DNA of 34,056 nt from Microbotryum silenes-acaulis (GCA_003665825.1 QPFY01000045.1:1-34056), one strand, 5' to 3'. Shown: positions 14,582 through 28,069, counted from the first letter of the stretch. Notes: generated by a model not told the origin, from the letters alone. Translations and numbers: made by a program.

Positions 14582-17144
14582 ATGGACAGCTCCCCCGCCC
14601 CGCCTTCGCCCCCCAGGGACATCAGCTCCCCTGACCCTTCGATCAGCGTGCAAATCGCCACGCTACAGGCACAGCTTGCCGCTCTACAGGCCTCACAGCC
14701 CCCTGCCGCCGCCGCCGCCTCCCCGCCCGTCACTGCCACGCAGGCAAACACCGCCACCGCATCAAAAGTCGTGTTCCCCAAGCACGCTCGCCTTGACGGC
14801 CCTAAGTCGTTTACAAACTGGTTACGTCAACTCCGTCTCGCGCTTCCAAATCAAGCCCGTGGTTACGTTCTTGACGGTGTCATTCCCCCGACGTGGACGG
14901 CCGACCAGCTTGCCGCCCGTGACGACGCCGCGCGTGAAATCATCGTTGGCTCGATCGACTCAGCCGACGTCTCAGCCACCCTCGACACCATCCCCAGCGA
15001 CGACCTGTCGGCACCACGCATCTTCGCCGCACTCAAGGCTCGTTTCGCACCGGACGACGCCACTCGTACCCTCGAGTTGTTCGCCCGCCTTTGGGACTTC
15101 AGGAAGATGCCTGCCTCCGTCGAGGCGTACGACACGTGGCTCCGTGAATACATGTCGATCGCGCAGGAAATCCGCGACGCCAAAACCTCGCTCAACGACG
15201 TGCTCGCCACTCACGTGCTCGCCATGGTCCCACCCTGCCTCGACAGCTTCCGACTCACGTTCACGGACGAGCAGCGCAACCAACGCGACCTCCCGGAACT
15301 CACGACGCTGACGGATCGCATTCGCATCCAGCTTCGCTCGGCGGGACTCTCGTCATCGCACTCGGCCATGCTCGCCACCGCCTCCCCTTGTCCCGCCTGC
15401 CGCGCCCCCGGCCACCGTCTGCGCGACTGCACCTCACGGGCGACACACCCGCCCGCCGGCCCCTGCCGCCGCTGCCACAAGAAAGGTCACTGGGCCCTCG
15501 ACTGCAAGCACCGGGGCGAACAGAAACACACCGGCGACGACAACCAGGACGACACGTCTCTCCCCGCCGCTCAACAGCCTAACATCGGCTATTTCGCCTC
15601 CTGCCTGTTCGCTCGCCGGCAACTCCCGACTGACGCCTTTGTAGTCGACTCGGGCGCCACGGCACACATGGTCGCCGATCGCTCTCTATTCACGGCTTAT
15701 CGCCAGACGGCGCACACCAAGATCGGCGGCATCGCCGGCGGTATCACGGCCATTGGTATGGGGGACGTAGCGTTCGTTGCCAAGACCGGACATCCGATCA
15801 CGCTGCGTGGCGTTCTGCACACGCCGGGCCTCCACGTCAACCTCCTCTCTGTTTCTCGCCTCTGCGACACCGACCGCGTTCGACTCGCCTTCACCAGCGA
15901 CGGCATCGACATCGCCAAGGACGGCCAGGCCATTGCTCACGGTACCAGGGTTAACGACGGTCTCTACCTTTTGGACGCGGATCACACCAAGTGTCAGCAG
16001 CTTGCCCTTCTCTCGCGTTCTGAGTCTACCGTGCCCCTGCTTACCCTTCACCGCTGCCTCGGCCATCTTGCCCCATCCTCTATACAGAAGATGATCGCCG
16101 CAGGTTTGCTGGACGGGTTTGGGGCCGGGTACAGTGACAAAGACGTAGAGGAGTTTGTTTGCAATGCTTGCCTTGGTTCCAAAGGCCACCGTCTTCCTTT
16201 TCCCGACTCTGAGTCGCATTCCCCCGAGAGACTCGGCCTCGTGCACAGCGATGTCCTTTCGTTCCCCACTCCGTCCTTGACCGGGAAGCGCTACCTTGTC
16301 ACATTTCTTGACGACCACTCTCGCAAACTCTGGGCATACGCGATCGATCACAAAAGCGACGTCTTCCCGACCTTCCAGACTTGGCTCGCCGAAGTGGAGT
16401 TAGAGACGAACGCGCGTTTAAAAACCCTTCGCACTGACAACGGCGGGGAGTACCGATCGAACGCATTCACGGAGTTCTGCAAGTCCAGGGGCATTCGTCG
16501 TCAATACTCTATCCCCTACACACCTCAGCAAAACGGTCGTGCCGAACGTGTCAATCTCTCCATTGTCGAGGGCATCCTCGCCCTCCTTGCTGACTCCCAT
16601 CTGCCGGCCACCTTTTGGGATGAAGCGGCTGCGTACTTCGTTTATTGCAAAAACAGGTGCTCACACTCAGCTTTGGCCAAACAGACTCCAGAATCCGTTT
16701 GGAACGGCCGACGCACCACCACCACCGCCCTCCACCCGTTCGGCTGCGCGGCCTGGCTCACGGTCGCGCCGGACCTTCGCAGCAAGCTCGACCCCAAGGC
16801 CGCGCGCGTGATCTTCACCGGTTACGACCTCGCCTCCAAGGCTTTCCGTTTCTTCGACCATTATACCAACAAGGTTGTGATTGGCCGAAATGCCACCTTC
16901 CTCGACGACGACTTCCCCGGCCTCCCAATCAACACGCCCGTCGATGTGGACAACACCGAACGCCAGTTCGTCATTCCCGCCGACACGCCCGCCCCCGCCG
17001 TCAAGACGAGGACCCCACTAGTAAGGTCGGCGCACATGGACGTCTCATCCTCTCTTGATGATTCTGCCATGAGCGCCGTTGACGTGGCCCCAGGGTACAC
17101 TGGCGGATCCTTACTTAATTCTACAGATATCAGCCCCTCGCCGT
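14582..17144 (+). CDS. P2 gag-pol, 5' part (Gag, protease, integrase, linker)
   Basis: Frame open from the ATG for 854 codons until P3 interrupts it. Gag has a coiled-coil-like Gln/Ala-rich start, then the capsid-like region. CCHC knuckles fall at residues about 270-283 and 295-308 (CX2CX4HX4C twice), protease at 354-360 (VVDSGAT), the integrase zinc site H490/H495/C527/C530, and the catalytic triad D557, D619, E655 with exactly 35 residues between the last two. The linker is Ser/Pro/Asp-rich. The coding sequence resumes at 22553 after P3. Gag and Pol share one frame, with no stop or frameshift between them, as in copia itself. Up to the insertion site it shows no damage. Confidence 0.92.
17021..17126 (+). 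other. 106-nt conserved intron-like block, copy in P2
   Basis: Same sequence as in P1 and P3; lies just upstream of the P3 insertion site. Confidence 0.6.
17140..17144. repeat. Target-site duplication GCCGT of P3, left copy
   Basis: Directly before TGTGAGG of the P3 LTR. The right copy is 22553-22557; P2 coding sequence is continuous across the two copies (compare about 12240-12244 in P1). Confidence 0.93.
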
Positions 17145-17434
17145 TGTGAGGAATCCACTCTCCGCTCGGGTCAGGACTTAGGCGCGCGGAGCGAGCCGGG
17201 CGCATCGGCCCAGGACTTAGGCGCGCGCAGCGAGCCTGGCACATTGGCTCAGCCCCGAGGCTCGCTGGCTGAGGACTTGGGGCGCGCGGCTCCCTTACTG
17301 TTAGATTCCTATTCATCACTCTTGGCTATAACTACATCGCTGACGTAGTAGAGTTGATCGAATAGGTATGTTGAAATGAGATTCATCACTCTTGGCTATA
17401 ACTACATCGCTGACGTAGTAGAGTTGATCGAATA
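17145..17434 (+). repeat. 5' LTR of P3 (compound, one U3 unit fewer)
   Basis: TGTGAGG to GAATA, 290 bp, exactly 39 bp shorter than the LTRs at 14159 and 24471 because one U3 minisatellite unit is missing. It carries the duplicated 54-bp end. Confidence 0.92.
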
Positions 17435-17452
17435 GGTTATAAGCCCACGAGC
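17435..17452 (+). promoter_or_regulatory. P3 primer-binding site
   Basis: GGTTATAAGCCCACGAGC immediately after the LTR; same as in P1 and P2. Confidence 0.65.
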
Positions 17453-17528
17453 TACCAGCCCCGCCGCTTGAAATTTTTCCCTCGAGCCCAGCCACTCGAG
17501 CCGCCCCAGCCCATCGCACCATCGCAGC

Positions 17529-20500
17529 ATGGACAGCTCCCCCGCCCCGCCTTCGCCCCCCAGGGACATCAGCTCCCCTGACCCTTCGATCAGCGTGCAA
17601 ATCGCCACGCTACAGGCACAGCTTGCCGCTCTACAGGCCTCACAGCCCCCTGCCGCCGCCGCCGCCTCCCCGCCCGTCACTGCCACGCAGGCAAACACCG
17701 CCACCGCATCAAAAGTCGTGTTCCCCAAGCACGCTCGCCTTGACGGCCCTAAGTCGTTTACAAACTGGTTACGTCAACTCCGTCTCGCGCTTCCAAATCA
17801 AGCCCGTGGTTACGTTCTTGACGGTGTCATTCCCCCGACGTGGACGGCCGACCAGCTTGCCGCCCGTGACGACGCCGCGCGTGAAATCATCGTTGGCTCG
17901 ATCGACTCAGCCGACGTCTCAGCCACCCTCGACACCATCCCCAGCGACGACCTGTCGGCACCACGCATCTTCGCCGCACTCAAGGCTCGTTTCGCACCGG
18001 ACGACGCCACTCGTACCCTCGAGTTGTTCGCCCGCCTTTGGGACTTCAGGAAGATGCCTGCCTCCGTCGAGGCGTACGACACGTGGCTCCGTGAATACAT
18101 GTCGATCGCGCAGGAAATCCGCGACGCCAAAACCTCGCTCAACGACGTGCTCGCCACTCACGTGCTCGCCATGGTCCCACCCTGCCTCGACAGCTTCCGA
18201 CTCACGTTCACGGACGAGCAGCGCAACCAACGCGACCTCCCGGAACTCACGACGCTGACGGATCGCATTCGCATCCAGCTTCGCTCGGCGGGACTCTCGT
18301 CATCGCACTCGGCCATGCTCGCCACCGCCTCCCCTTGTCCCGCCTGCCGCGCCCCCGGCCACCGTCTGCGCGACTGCACCTCACGGGCGACACACCCGCC
18401 CGCCGGCCCCTGCCGCCGCTGCCACAAGAAAGGTCACTGGGCCCTCGACTGCAAGCACCGGGGCGAACAGAAACACACCGGCGACGACAACCAGGACGAC
18501 ACGTCTCTCCCCGCCGCTCAACAGCCTAACATCGGCTATTTCGCCTCCTGCCTGTTCGCTCGCCGGCAACTCCCGACTGACGCCTTTGTAGTCGACTCGG
18601 GCGCCACGGCACACATGGTCGCCGATCGCTCTCTATTCACGGCTTATCGCCAGACGGCGCACACCAAGATCGGCGGCATCGCCGGCGGTATCACGGCCAT
18701 TGGTATGGGGGACGTAGCGTTCGTTGCCAAGACCGGACATCCGATCACGCTGCGTGGCGTTCTGCACACGCCGGGCCTCCACGTCAACCTCCTCTCTGTT
18801 TCTCGCCTCTGCGACACCGACCGCGTTCGACTCGCCTTCACCAGCGACGGCATCGACATCGCCAAGGACGGCCAGGCCATTGCTCACGGTACCAGGGTTA
18901 ACGACGGTCTCTACCTTTTGGACGCGGATCACACCAAGTGTCAGCAGCTTGCCCTTCTCTCGCGTTCTGAGTCTACCGTGCCCCTGCTTACCCTTCACCG
19001 CTGCCTCGGCCATCTTGCCCCATCCTCTATACAGAAGATGATCGCCGCAGGTTTGCTGGACGGGTTTGGGGCCGGGTACAGTGACAAAGACGTAGAGGAG
19101 TTTGTTTGCAATGCTTGCCTTGGTTCCAAAGGCCACCGTCTTCCTTTTCCCGACTCTGAGTCGCATTCCCCCGAGAGACTCGGCCTCGTGCACAGCGATG
19201 TCCTTTCGTTCCCCACTCCGTCCTTGACCGGGAAGCGCTACCTTGTCACATTTCTTGACGACCACTCTCGCAAACTCTGGGCATACGCGATCGATCACAA
19301 AAGCGACGTCTTCCCGACCTTCCAGACTTGGCTCGCCGAAGTGGAGTTAGAGACGAACGCGCGTTTAAAAACCCTTCGCACTGACAACGGCGGGGAGTAC
19401 CGATCGAACGCATTCACGGAGTTCTGCAAGTCCAGGGGCATTCGTCGTCAATACTCTATCCCCTACACACCTCAGCAAAACGGTCGTGCCGAACGTGTCA
19501 ATCTCTCCATTGTCGAGGGCATCCTCGCCCTCCTTGCTGACTCCCATCTGCCGGCCACCTTTTGGGATGAAGCGGCTGCGTACTTCGTTTATTGCAAAAA
19601 CAGGTGCTCACACTCAGCTTTGGCCAAACAGACTCCAGAATCCGTTTGGAACGGCCGACGCACCACCACCACCGCCCTCCACCCGTTCGGCTGCGCGGCC
19701 TGGCTCACGGTCGCGCCGGACCTTCGCAGCAAGCTCGACCCCAAGGCCGCGCGCGTGATCTTCACCGGTTACGACCTCGCCTCCAAGGCTTTCCGTTTCT
19801 TCGACCATTATACCAACAAGGTTGTGATTGGCCGAAATGCCACCTTCCTCGACGACGACTTCCCCGGCCTCCCAATCAACACGCCCGTCGATGTGGACAA
19901 CACCGAACGCCAGTTCGTCATTCCCGCCGACACGCCCGCCCCCGCCGTCAAGACGAGGACCCCACTAGTAAGGTCGGCGCACATGGACGTCTCATCCTCT
20001 CTTGATGATTCTGCCATGAGCGCCGTTGACGTGGCCCCAGGGTACACTGGCGGATCCTTACTTAATTCTACAGATATCAGCCCCTCGCCGTCCCCGTCGC
20101 TTGTCCCGCTTTCGTCGCCCGCCACGTCCTCGGCCGGAGGACCGTCCCTCGATGACTCGGACGACCCGCTTGACCTCCTCAACTCCAACACCGCGGTTCG
20201 CCTCAACCTGATGGACGTACATCGATCCGACGACGACACCCTGGTGACGCCCGCACCCGCCATTGCCCCCGCTGAACAGCCCTCCGATGACGACTCCCCT
20301 GATGAGATCGATTTCCTCTCTCGCCACCACCGCGCCTTCATCGCCACAGACGACGACGACCCCACCCTCGACGCCATCGAGCCCGTCAAGTCGATTACTA
20401 GCGATCCTCAGACCTGGCGCGAAGCAATGTCCAGCGACGAGCACGACATCTGGGCTCAGGCTGCCGCCGCCGAGTTCACCGCCATGCGCGACGACTTCAA

Positions 20501-21947
20501 GGTGTTCACCATCGAGCCTCGATCCTCCGTACCACCGGGCGCCACTATCGTCACCTCCAAGTTCGTCTGGAAGACCAAACGCGACGCACGCGGCGAAGTC
20601 ACGGGGCACAAGGCACGTCTCGTAGCGCAAGGTAACCGACAACGCGACGGCATCGACTTCTCGGAGACTTTCGCACCCGTCGCCCGGTTCTCCTCCATTC
20701 GCTGCCTCCTTGCCCTCGCCGCTGCCAATGGTTACCACGTTCATCAGGCCGACATCGACAAGGCTTACCTCCACGGCGAGCTCGATCACGATATCTGGAT
20801 GACGACGCCACGAGGTTTCGACTTCCCAAGTGATAAGATTCTCCGCCTGCGGCGCTCAATCTACGGTCTCAAGCAGGCCGGTCGCATCTGGAATCGCCAC
20901 ATTGACACATCACTCAGGAGTCTCGGGTACAAGGCAACGGGCACTGATCACTGCATTTACTCTCACATTGATGATCAGCAACGGCCCCATTATATCGCCT
21001 TGTATGTCGACGATCTCCTCATTGTCAGCCCCGCCCTCGACGAGATCGAACGCGTCATCTCCGGCCTCGAACAACGATACGGCGTCAAACGACTCGGCCC
21101 CGCGGAATACATCCTCGGCATCCAAATCCGCCGCCTGGACGACGGCTCCATTGCCCTATCCCAGGAACGCTACATCATGGACGTGCTCGCCCGGTTTCAC
21201 TTCGACACCACGACACGCGGCGCTACGGTGCCAATGACGCCCGGCCTCTCGCTCACGGCAGTTCCGGGTCAAGGAACGGAGCGCATTCGATCGTGGTACC
21301 TACAAGCCATTGGCTCCCTCCTGTACATTTCCCTTGGCACTCGACCCGACATTGCCTTCGCCGTCTCGTACTTGTCCCGGTTCGCCAACAACCCTGGCCG
21401 CCGTCATTGGATTGCCGTCAAACACGTCCTTCGCTACCTTCGCGCCACGTACCGCGATGAGCTACTCTACGCCCGCGGTCCAGCCAAAGTTACGGGTGTG
21501 GTTGGGTATTCCGATGCGAACTGGGGTGCCTGCGTCGACACGTCCATCTCCACAATGGGCTTCGTCTTTACTTGGCCGGCTCCGCCGTCTCTTGGTCATC
21601 GAAGCGTCAGACTCGGGTGGCGGATTCCACCACTGATGCCGAATACCTCGCCTTGTCGCACGCTGGTAAGGAAGCGATTTACCTTACGCAACTCCTCTCC
21701 GAGCTCCACGTTCGCCCGATCGATGCAGCTCACATCTTCACCGACAACGAGGCCGCGGCCGCCGTCGCTCACGACCCCGTTCGCACCTCCGGCACTCGAC
21801 ACATACGCCTCCGCGAGCATTTTGTCCGCGACATGGTCAACCGAGGCGATATCTCCCTCTCACACGTTGGCACAGCGGACATGGTTGCGGACCTATTCAC
21901 CAAAGCGCTGGGTCCCAAGATTTTTGGTATACATTGCTATGCTCTAG
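17529..21947 (+). CDS. P3 gag-pol polyprotein, family A reference copy
   Basis: A single 1472-codon frame that should encode the self-processing copia polyprotein. Landmarks by residue: Ala/Pro-rich Gag start; CCHC knuckles 270-283 and 295-308; protease D356-S357-G358; integrase H490/H495/C527/C530 and D557, D619, E655 (D-35-E); acidic Ser/Pro linker about 760-930; RT about 945-1200 with QADIDKAYL (D1075) and Y1159-V-D-D1162; RNase H from D1329 (YSDANWG). One T is missing from a T run at about 21566-21569 compared with P1, so the last ~125 residues are off frame; the true RNase H frame resumes at about 21570 and runs to 22201, into the LTR. With that base it would look fully intact. The element's enzymes copy and integrate its own RNA within virus-like particles (family knowledge). 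Confidence 0.95.
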   Translation: MDSSPAPPSPPRDISSPDPSISVQIATLQAQLAALQASQPPAAAAASPPVTATQANTATASKVVFPKHARLDGPKSFTNWLRQLRLALPNQARGYVLDGVIPPTWTADQLAARDDAAREIIVGSIDSADVSATLDTIPSDDLSAPRIFAALKARFAPDDATRTLELFARLWDFRKMPASVEAYDTWLREYMSIAQEIRDAKTSLNDVLATHVLAMVPPCLDSFRLTFTDEQRNQRDLPELTTLTDRIRIQLRSAGLSSSHSAMLATASPCPACRAPGHRLRDCTSRATHPPAGPCRRCHKKGHWALDCKHRGEQKHTGDDNQDDTSLPAAQQPNIGYFASCLFARRQLPTDAFVVDSGATAHMVADRSLFTAYRQTAHTKIGGIAGGITAIGMGDVAFVAKTGHPITLRGVLHTPGLHVNLLSVSRLCDTDRVRLAFTSDGIDIAKDGQAIAHGTRVNDGLYLLDADHTKCQQLALLSRSESTVPLLTLHRCLGHLAPSSIQKMIAAGLLDGFGAGYSDKDVEEFVCNACLGSKGHRLPFPDSESHSPERLGLVHSDVLSFPTPSLTGKRYLVTFLDDHSRKLWAYAIDHKSDVFPTFQTWLAEVELETNARLKTLRTDNGGEYRSNAFTEFCKSRGIRRQYSIPYTPQQNGRAERVNLSIVEGILALLADSHLPATFWDEAAAYFVYCKNRCSHSALAKQTPESVWNGRRTTTTALHPFGCAAWLTVAPDLRSKLDPKAARVIFTGYDLASKAFRFFDHYTNKVVIGRNATFLDDDFPGLPINTPVDVDNTERQFVIPADTPAPAVKTRTPLVRSAHMDVSSSLDDSAMSAVDVAPGYTGGSLLNSTDISPSPSPSLVPLSSPATSSAGGPSLDDSDDPLDLLNSNTAVRLNLMDVHRSDDDTLVTPAPAIAPAEQPSDDDSPDEIDFLSRHHRAFIATDDDDPTLDAIEPVKSITSDPQTWREAMSSDEHDIWAQAAAAEFTAMRDDFKVFTIEPRSSVPPGATIVTSKFVWKTKRDARGEVTGHKARLVAQGNRQRDGIDFSETFAPVARFSSIRCLLALAAANGYHVHQADIDKAYLHGELDHDIWMTTPRGFDFPSDKILRLRRSIYGLKQAGRIWNRHIDTSLRSLGYKATGTDHCIYSHIDDQQRPHYIALYVDDLLIVSPALDEIERVISGLEQRYGVKRLGPAEYILGIQIRRLDDGSIALSQERYIMDVLARFHFDTTTRGATVPMTPGLSLTAVPGQGTERIRSWYLQAIGSLLYISLGTRPDIAFAVSYLSRFANNPGRRHWIAVKHVLRYLRATYRDELLYARGPAKVTGVVGYSDANWGACVDTSISTMGFVFTWPAPPSLGHRSVRLGWRIPPLMPNTSPCRTLVRKRFTLRNSSPSSTFARSMQLTSSPTTRPRPPSLTTPFAPPALDTYASASILSATWSTEAISPSHTLAQRTWLRTYSPKRWVPRFLVYIAML
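19968..20073 (+). other. 106-nt conserved intron-like block, copy in P3
   Basis: GTAAGG at 19968, TTAAT branch-like motif and TTCTACAG ending at 20073; exact length 106. Confidence 0.6.
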
Positions 21948-22201
21948 GCCTCCGGACGCGGCACCCACGGCTCAAGTCTACCTCGCGTTCGCGTGGGGGG
22001 GGGTGTGAGGAATCCACTCTCCGCTCGGGTCAGGACTTAGGCGCGCGGAGCGAGCCGGGCGCATCGGCCCAGGACTTAGGCGCGCGGAGCGAGCCGGGCG
22101 CATCGGCCCAGGACTTAGGCGCGCGCAGCGAGCCTGGCACATTGGCTCAGCCCGAGGCTCGCTGGCTGAGGACTTGGGGCGCGCGGCTCCCTTACTGTTA
22201 G
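21570..22201 (+). CDS. P3 RNase H end in the true frame, reading into the LTR
   Basis: Carries the RNase H motifs DAEYLAL, FTDNEAA and [11 protein letters not shown], then the family's [14 protein letters not shown] end motif. The frame continues through the G-run polypurine tract at 21995-22003 and on into the 3' LTR, where a missing C near 22151 shifts it to a different stop than in P1. It is the continuation of the polyprotein after the 21566-21569 frameshift. Confidence 0.8.
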
Positions 22202-22552
22202 ATTCCTATTCATCACTCTTGGCTATAACTACATCGCTGACGTAGTAGAGTTGATCGAATAGGTATGTTGAAATGAGATTCATCACTCTTGGACTTAGGC
22301 GCGCGGAGCGAGCCGGGCGCATCGGCCCAGGACTTAGGCGCGCGCAGCGAGCCTGGCACATTGGCTCAGCCCCGAGGCTCGCTGGCTGAGGACTTGGGGC
22401 GCGCGGCTCCCTTACTGTTAGATTCCTATTCATCACTCTTGGCTATAACTACATCGCTGACGTAGTAGAGTTGATCGAATAGGTATGTTGAAATGAGATT
22501 CATCACTCTTGGCTATAACTACATCGCTGACGTAGTAAGAGTTGATCGAATA
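22004..22552 (+). repeat. 3' LTR of P3 with a large internal duplication
   Basis: TGTGAGG at 22004; after GGTATGTTGAAATGAG and the first bases of the second 54-bp unit (CATCACTCTTGG, to 22292) the sequence jumps back into the U3 minisatellite (ACTTAGGCGCGC) and repeats about 260 bp to the LTR end at 22552. The junction shares only GG. It may be a replication or strand-transfer slip, unequal recombination, or an assembly artefact. An extra A at about 22537 and a lost C near 22151 are further 1-nt differences. Confidence 0.85.
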
Positions 22553-24470
<1,918 letters not shown>

Positions 24471-24799
24471 TGTGAGGAATCCACTCTCCGCTCGGGTCAG
24501 GACTTAGGCGCGCGGAGCGAGCCGGGCGCATCGGCCCAGGACTTAGGCGCGCGGAGCGAGCCGGGCGCATCGGCCCAGGACTTAGGCGCGCGCAGCGAGC
24601 CTGGCACATTGGCTCAGCCCCGAGGCTCGCTGGCTGAGGACTTGGGGCGCGCGGCTCCCTTACTGTTAGATTCCTATTCATCACTCTTGGCTATAACTAC
24701 ATCGCTGACGTAGTAGAGTTGATCGAATAGGTATGTTGAAATGAGATTCATCACTCTTGGCTATAACTACATCGCTGACGTAGTAGAGTTGATCGAATA
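24471..24799 (+). repeat. 3' LTR of P2 (compound form)
   Basis: TGTGAGG to GAATA, 329 bp, preceded by nine G. It looks the same as the shared LTR at 14159-14487, including three U3 units and the duplicated 54-bp end. Directly followed by the second copy of the 25-bp flank repeat. Confidence 0.92.
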
Positions 24800-24947
24800 T
24801 CTACTACGTCAGCAATGTAGTTATAGCCAAGAGTGATGAATAGGAATCTAACAGTAAGGGATCCGCGCGCCCCAAGTCCTCAGCCGATGCGCCCGGCTCG
24901 CTCCGCGCGCCTAAGTCCTGACCCGAGCGGAGAGTGGATTCCTCACA
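24800..24947 (-). repeat. 5' LTR of X, outer fragment
   Basis: Reverse-oriented family A LTR lacking its innermost 12 bp, ending CCTCACA at 24947. It shares the CAGCAATG variant with 9296-9332. With that fragment it makes a 160-bp LTR with a short U3. The first 25 bp (24800-24824) duplicate 9308-9332. Confidence 0.88.
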
Positions 24948-24952
24948 AAAGC
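24948..24952. repeat. Expected target-site duplication AAAGC of X
   Basis: Five bases outside X's 5' LTR inside the B1 integrase codons. The partner copy should lie left of the window, beyond the LTR that adjoins base 1. Confidence 0.5.
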
Positions 24953-27820
24953 GAAGTCTTCGGCGTGTTCAAGACTTGGCTTGCCGAGGTCGAGCTCGAG
25001 ACAGGTGCAATGCTGAAGGTCCTCCGAACCGACAACGGTGGCGAATATTGTTCGAGAGCGTTCACGGAGTTCTGCAAGGCACGCGGCACCCGTCGACAAT
25101 ACTCTATCCCACGAACGCCTCAACAGAACGGTCGTGCGGAGCGGGTCAATCGGTCCATCGTCGAAGGTGTTCTTGCGCTTCTTGCGGACGCCCACCTACC
25201 CAAGACATTCTGGGAGGAGGCCGCAGCCTATTTCGTATACTGCAAGAACCTGTGTCAACACTCGGCCCTGGACAAGGCAACACCGAACTCCGTCTGGCAG
25301 GGCGACCGCACCAAAGCCTCGGCGCTTCATCCGTTCGGCTGTGCGGCTTGGCTCACGGTCGCGCCTGAACTTCGCTCGAAACTTGACCCGAAAGCGGTTC
25401 GCGTTCTCTTCACCGGCTACGACCTGGCTTCTAAAGCCTTCCGTTTCTACGACACTACGACAAAGAAGATCATTCTGGGCAGAAATGCCACGTTCCTTGA
25501 CACTGAATTCCCCGGGTTACATGGCGACTCCACCGAGCACGACGTCGACACGCACTTCGCCAGCGCTCCCATCGCCGACCTTCAAGACACTGTCAAGACA
25601 TGGACCCCACTAGTAAGGTTGGCGCACATGGACGTCTCATCCCCCCTTGATGATTCTGCCATGAGCGCCGTTGACGTGGCCCCAGGGTACACTGGCGGAA
25701 CCTTACTTAACTCCACAGATGCCGAATCGTCCTCGTCACCGTCGCCTGCGCCGTCCTCGTCACCGTCTCCTGCGCCGTCCTCGTCACCGTCGCCTGCGCC
25801 ATCGCCTGCGCTCTCACCGGCGTTGGCGGCGTCATCGTCACCCTCGGCCTTACCAACCGACTCTGAAGACTCCACCGATCCTCTCGACCTCATTGGCTCA
25901 CAGACCCAGGTTCGCCTCGACCTACTGGACATGCACCGCCCGGACTTCAGCACGTACCGCGAGGCCGCATCGGCTGAGGAGTCGCCCGACGAACTCGACC
26001 TCATTGGGCGCCACTCTCGCGATGAATCGCCGGACGAAATTGATTTCCTTACCCGACACCACCGCGCCTTCATCGCAACAGACGACGACATCTCTGACAC
26101 AGAGGCCATTCAGCCAGTTAAGTCTATCACTAGCGATCCACAGACCTGGCGCGAGGCGATGTCGAGCGACAAACGTGAGGTATGGGCCAAGGCCGCCACC
26201 GACGAGTTCAATTCCATGCGTGATGACTTCAAGGTCTTCACCATCGACGACCGCTCTACGGTACCCGCGGGTGCGACCATCGTTACGTCCAAGTTCGTCT
26301 GGAAAACAAACCGGAACGCACTCGGCGAGATCACCGGCCACAAGGCACGGCTGGTGGCGCAAGGCAACCGCCAACGCGACGGCATCGACTTTACCGAAAC
26401 CTTCGCACCGGTCGCACACTTCTCCTCGATACGCTCACTCCTCGCGCTGGCGGCCACCAACGGCCTGCATGTGCACCAAGCAGACATCGACAAAGCCTAC
26501 CTTCACGGCGATCTCGATCACGACATCTGGATGACGGCACCGCGAGGCTTCGATCTTCCTGGCGACAAAGTGCTTCGCCTGCGACGTTCCATCTACGGGC
26601 TCAAACAGGCTGGCCGCATCTGGAATCGACACATCGACGCTTCGCTTCGCGACCTCAGTTACACAGCGACGGGCACCGATCACTGCGTGTACTCTCGGCT
26701 CGACGATCAGCAACGCCCACACTATATTGCGCTGTATGTCGACGACCTTCTGATGATCAGCCCGGACCTGGCCGAAATCGAACGTGTCATCTCGGGCCTC
26801 GAACAACGCTACGGAGTCAAGCGCCTTGGCCCGGCAGAGTACATCCTCGGCATCCAGATTAGGCGGCTCGACGACGGTTCTATTGCCCTGTCCCAGGAAC
26901 GGTACATCATGGACGTGCTTGCTCGGTTCCACTTCAACACCACAACTCGCGGCACTACAGTCCCGATGACTCCTGGCCTTTCGCTCACCGCCATCCCGGG
27001 TCAAGGCACCGAACAGATCCGGTCATGGTATCTGCAGGCTATCGGCTCGCTCCTTTACATCTCGCTCGGCACCCGCCCCGACATTGCCTTCGCCGTGTCC
27101 TACCTGGCCCGCTTCGCCAACAACCCCGGACGCCGTCATTGGATTGCGGTCAAGCACGTCCTGCGCTATCTCCGGGCCACGTATCGCGACGAACTGGTAT
27201 ATGCTCGCGGCAAGACGCGCATCACGGGTGTGGTAGGCTACTCCGACGCGAACTGGGGGGCCTGCGTCGATACATCGGTCTCCACCATGGGCTACGTCTT
27301 CTACATCGCCGGATCCGCCGTGTCCTGGTCGTCCAAGCGTCAATCTCGAGTTGCCGATTCCACCACCGACGCTGAATACCTCGCCCTCTCGCATGCTGGC
27401 AAGGAAGGGATATACCTCAGTCAGCTGCTCGAAGAGCTCCATGTCCACCCTGTTGCACCGGCTCACATATTTACTGACAACGAAGCCGCTGCAGCAGTCG
27501 CCCACGACCCTGTCCGCGTCTCTGGCACTCGACACATACGCTTGCGCGAACACTTTGTTCGGGACATGGTGAATCGAGGCGACATTTCTCTCTCGCATGT
27601 GGGAACCAGCGACATGGTGGCCGACATCTTCACCAAGGCTCTCGGCCCTAAGGTGTTCTCGACGCACTGCCACGCCCTCGGCCTTCGCACTCGACACCCG
27701 CGGCTTGGGTCTGCCTCGCATTCGCGTGGGGGGGTGTGTGAAGAGTCCACTCTCAGCTCGACAGGGGCGCCTCGGTCGTTGCGCGCGCCCGCTAGCCCGC
27801 CCCCTGCGGTGGGGACTTAG
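24948..27820 (+). CDS. B1: family B copia pol, 5'-truncated (integrase, RT, RNase H)
   Basis: Open without a single break from the X insertion to a stop inside its own LTR. It begins in the integrase core at [11 protein letters not shown]. Catalytic D of TDNGGEY is at 25031-25033 and E of AER at 25139-25141, again 35 residues apart. The linker contains three 24-bp repeats (25730-25801) giving a [12 protein letters not shown] repeat. RT YVDDLL starts at 26735; RNase H D of YSDANWG is at 27244. The protein is clearly homologous to family A, but the nucleotides differ strongly, mostly at third positions, so it is a separate family. The open frame suggests it was functional until X cut it. The start codon and Gag are not in this window. 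Confidence 0.92.
25613..25718 (+). other. 106-nt conserved intron-like block, copy in B1
   Basis: GTAAGG to TTAACTCCACAG, again exactly 106 nt. Only about six differences from the family A block, in a region where neighbouring coding sequence differs at roughly every third or fourth base. The branch-like TTAAT becomes TTAAC, still fitting YTRAY. Confidence 0.6.
25730..25801 (+). repeat. 24-bp minisatellite in B1 linker, three units
   Basis: Three head-to-tail units beginning TCCTCGTCACCGTC, in frame, coding Ser/Pro/Ala. Absent from family A, where the linker is shorter. Confidence 0.85.
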
Positions 27821-28064
27821 ACGCGCGCGACTGCCTCAGCACGCCAGCAATTTCGCCCGCGGCTGAGTTAGGGACGTTCATTGCCACGCGGCTGGGCCTA
27901 TCCCAGCGCGGGCCTCCTTTCTGTTTCTTAGCTTCCTTCTCATCACTTCTGTTCGACTTGCAACCTCTCCTGACAGTAGTGGTGATCGTCTCATAGGTAC
28001 GCTGAAATAAATCACTTCTGTTCGACTTGCAACCTCTCCTGACAGTAGTGGTGATCGTCTCATA
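27737..28064 (+). repeat. 3' LTR of B1 (family B, compound form)
   Basis: TGTGAAGAG at 27737 to CTCATA at 28064, 328 bp, preceded by a G-rich polypurine tract. The final 54 bp (28011-28064) repeat 27942-27995 exactly, around the spacer GGTACGCTGAAATAA: the same architecture as family A (54-bp unit, 16-nt spacer GGTATGTTGAAATGAG) with different sequence. The pol frame enters it and stops at 27820. Confidence 0.92.
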
Positions 28065-28069
28065 GGCAG
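28065..28069. repeat. Expected target-site duplication GGCAG of B1
   Basis: Follows the end of the B1 LTR and is part of the reversed A integrase sequence GGCCGGCAGATGGG. The partner copy would be at B1's 5' end, outside the window. Confidence 0.5.

Larger units (their letters stand above)
17145..22552 (+). mobile_element. P3: complete family A element inserted in P2
   Basis: Both LTRs, primer site, full gag-pol, polypurine tract and matching 5-bp target duplications (GCCGT) are present. It is in the same orientation as its host P2 and nearly identical to it, so insertion is recent. Potentially mobile apart from one apparent 1-nt deletion in RNase H and a rearranged 3' LTR. Confidence 0.92.

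Noticed and set aside
14676..15311. Arg/Ser/Pro-rich plus-strand frames overlapping gag
   Set aside because: Shadow frame of the Gag coding sequence with biased composition; no motif. The only alternative-frame product I consider is the tail after the 106-nt block.
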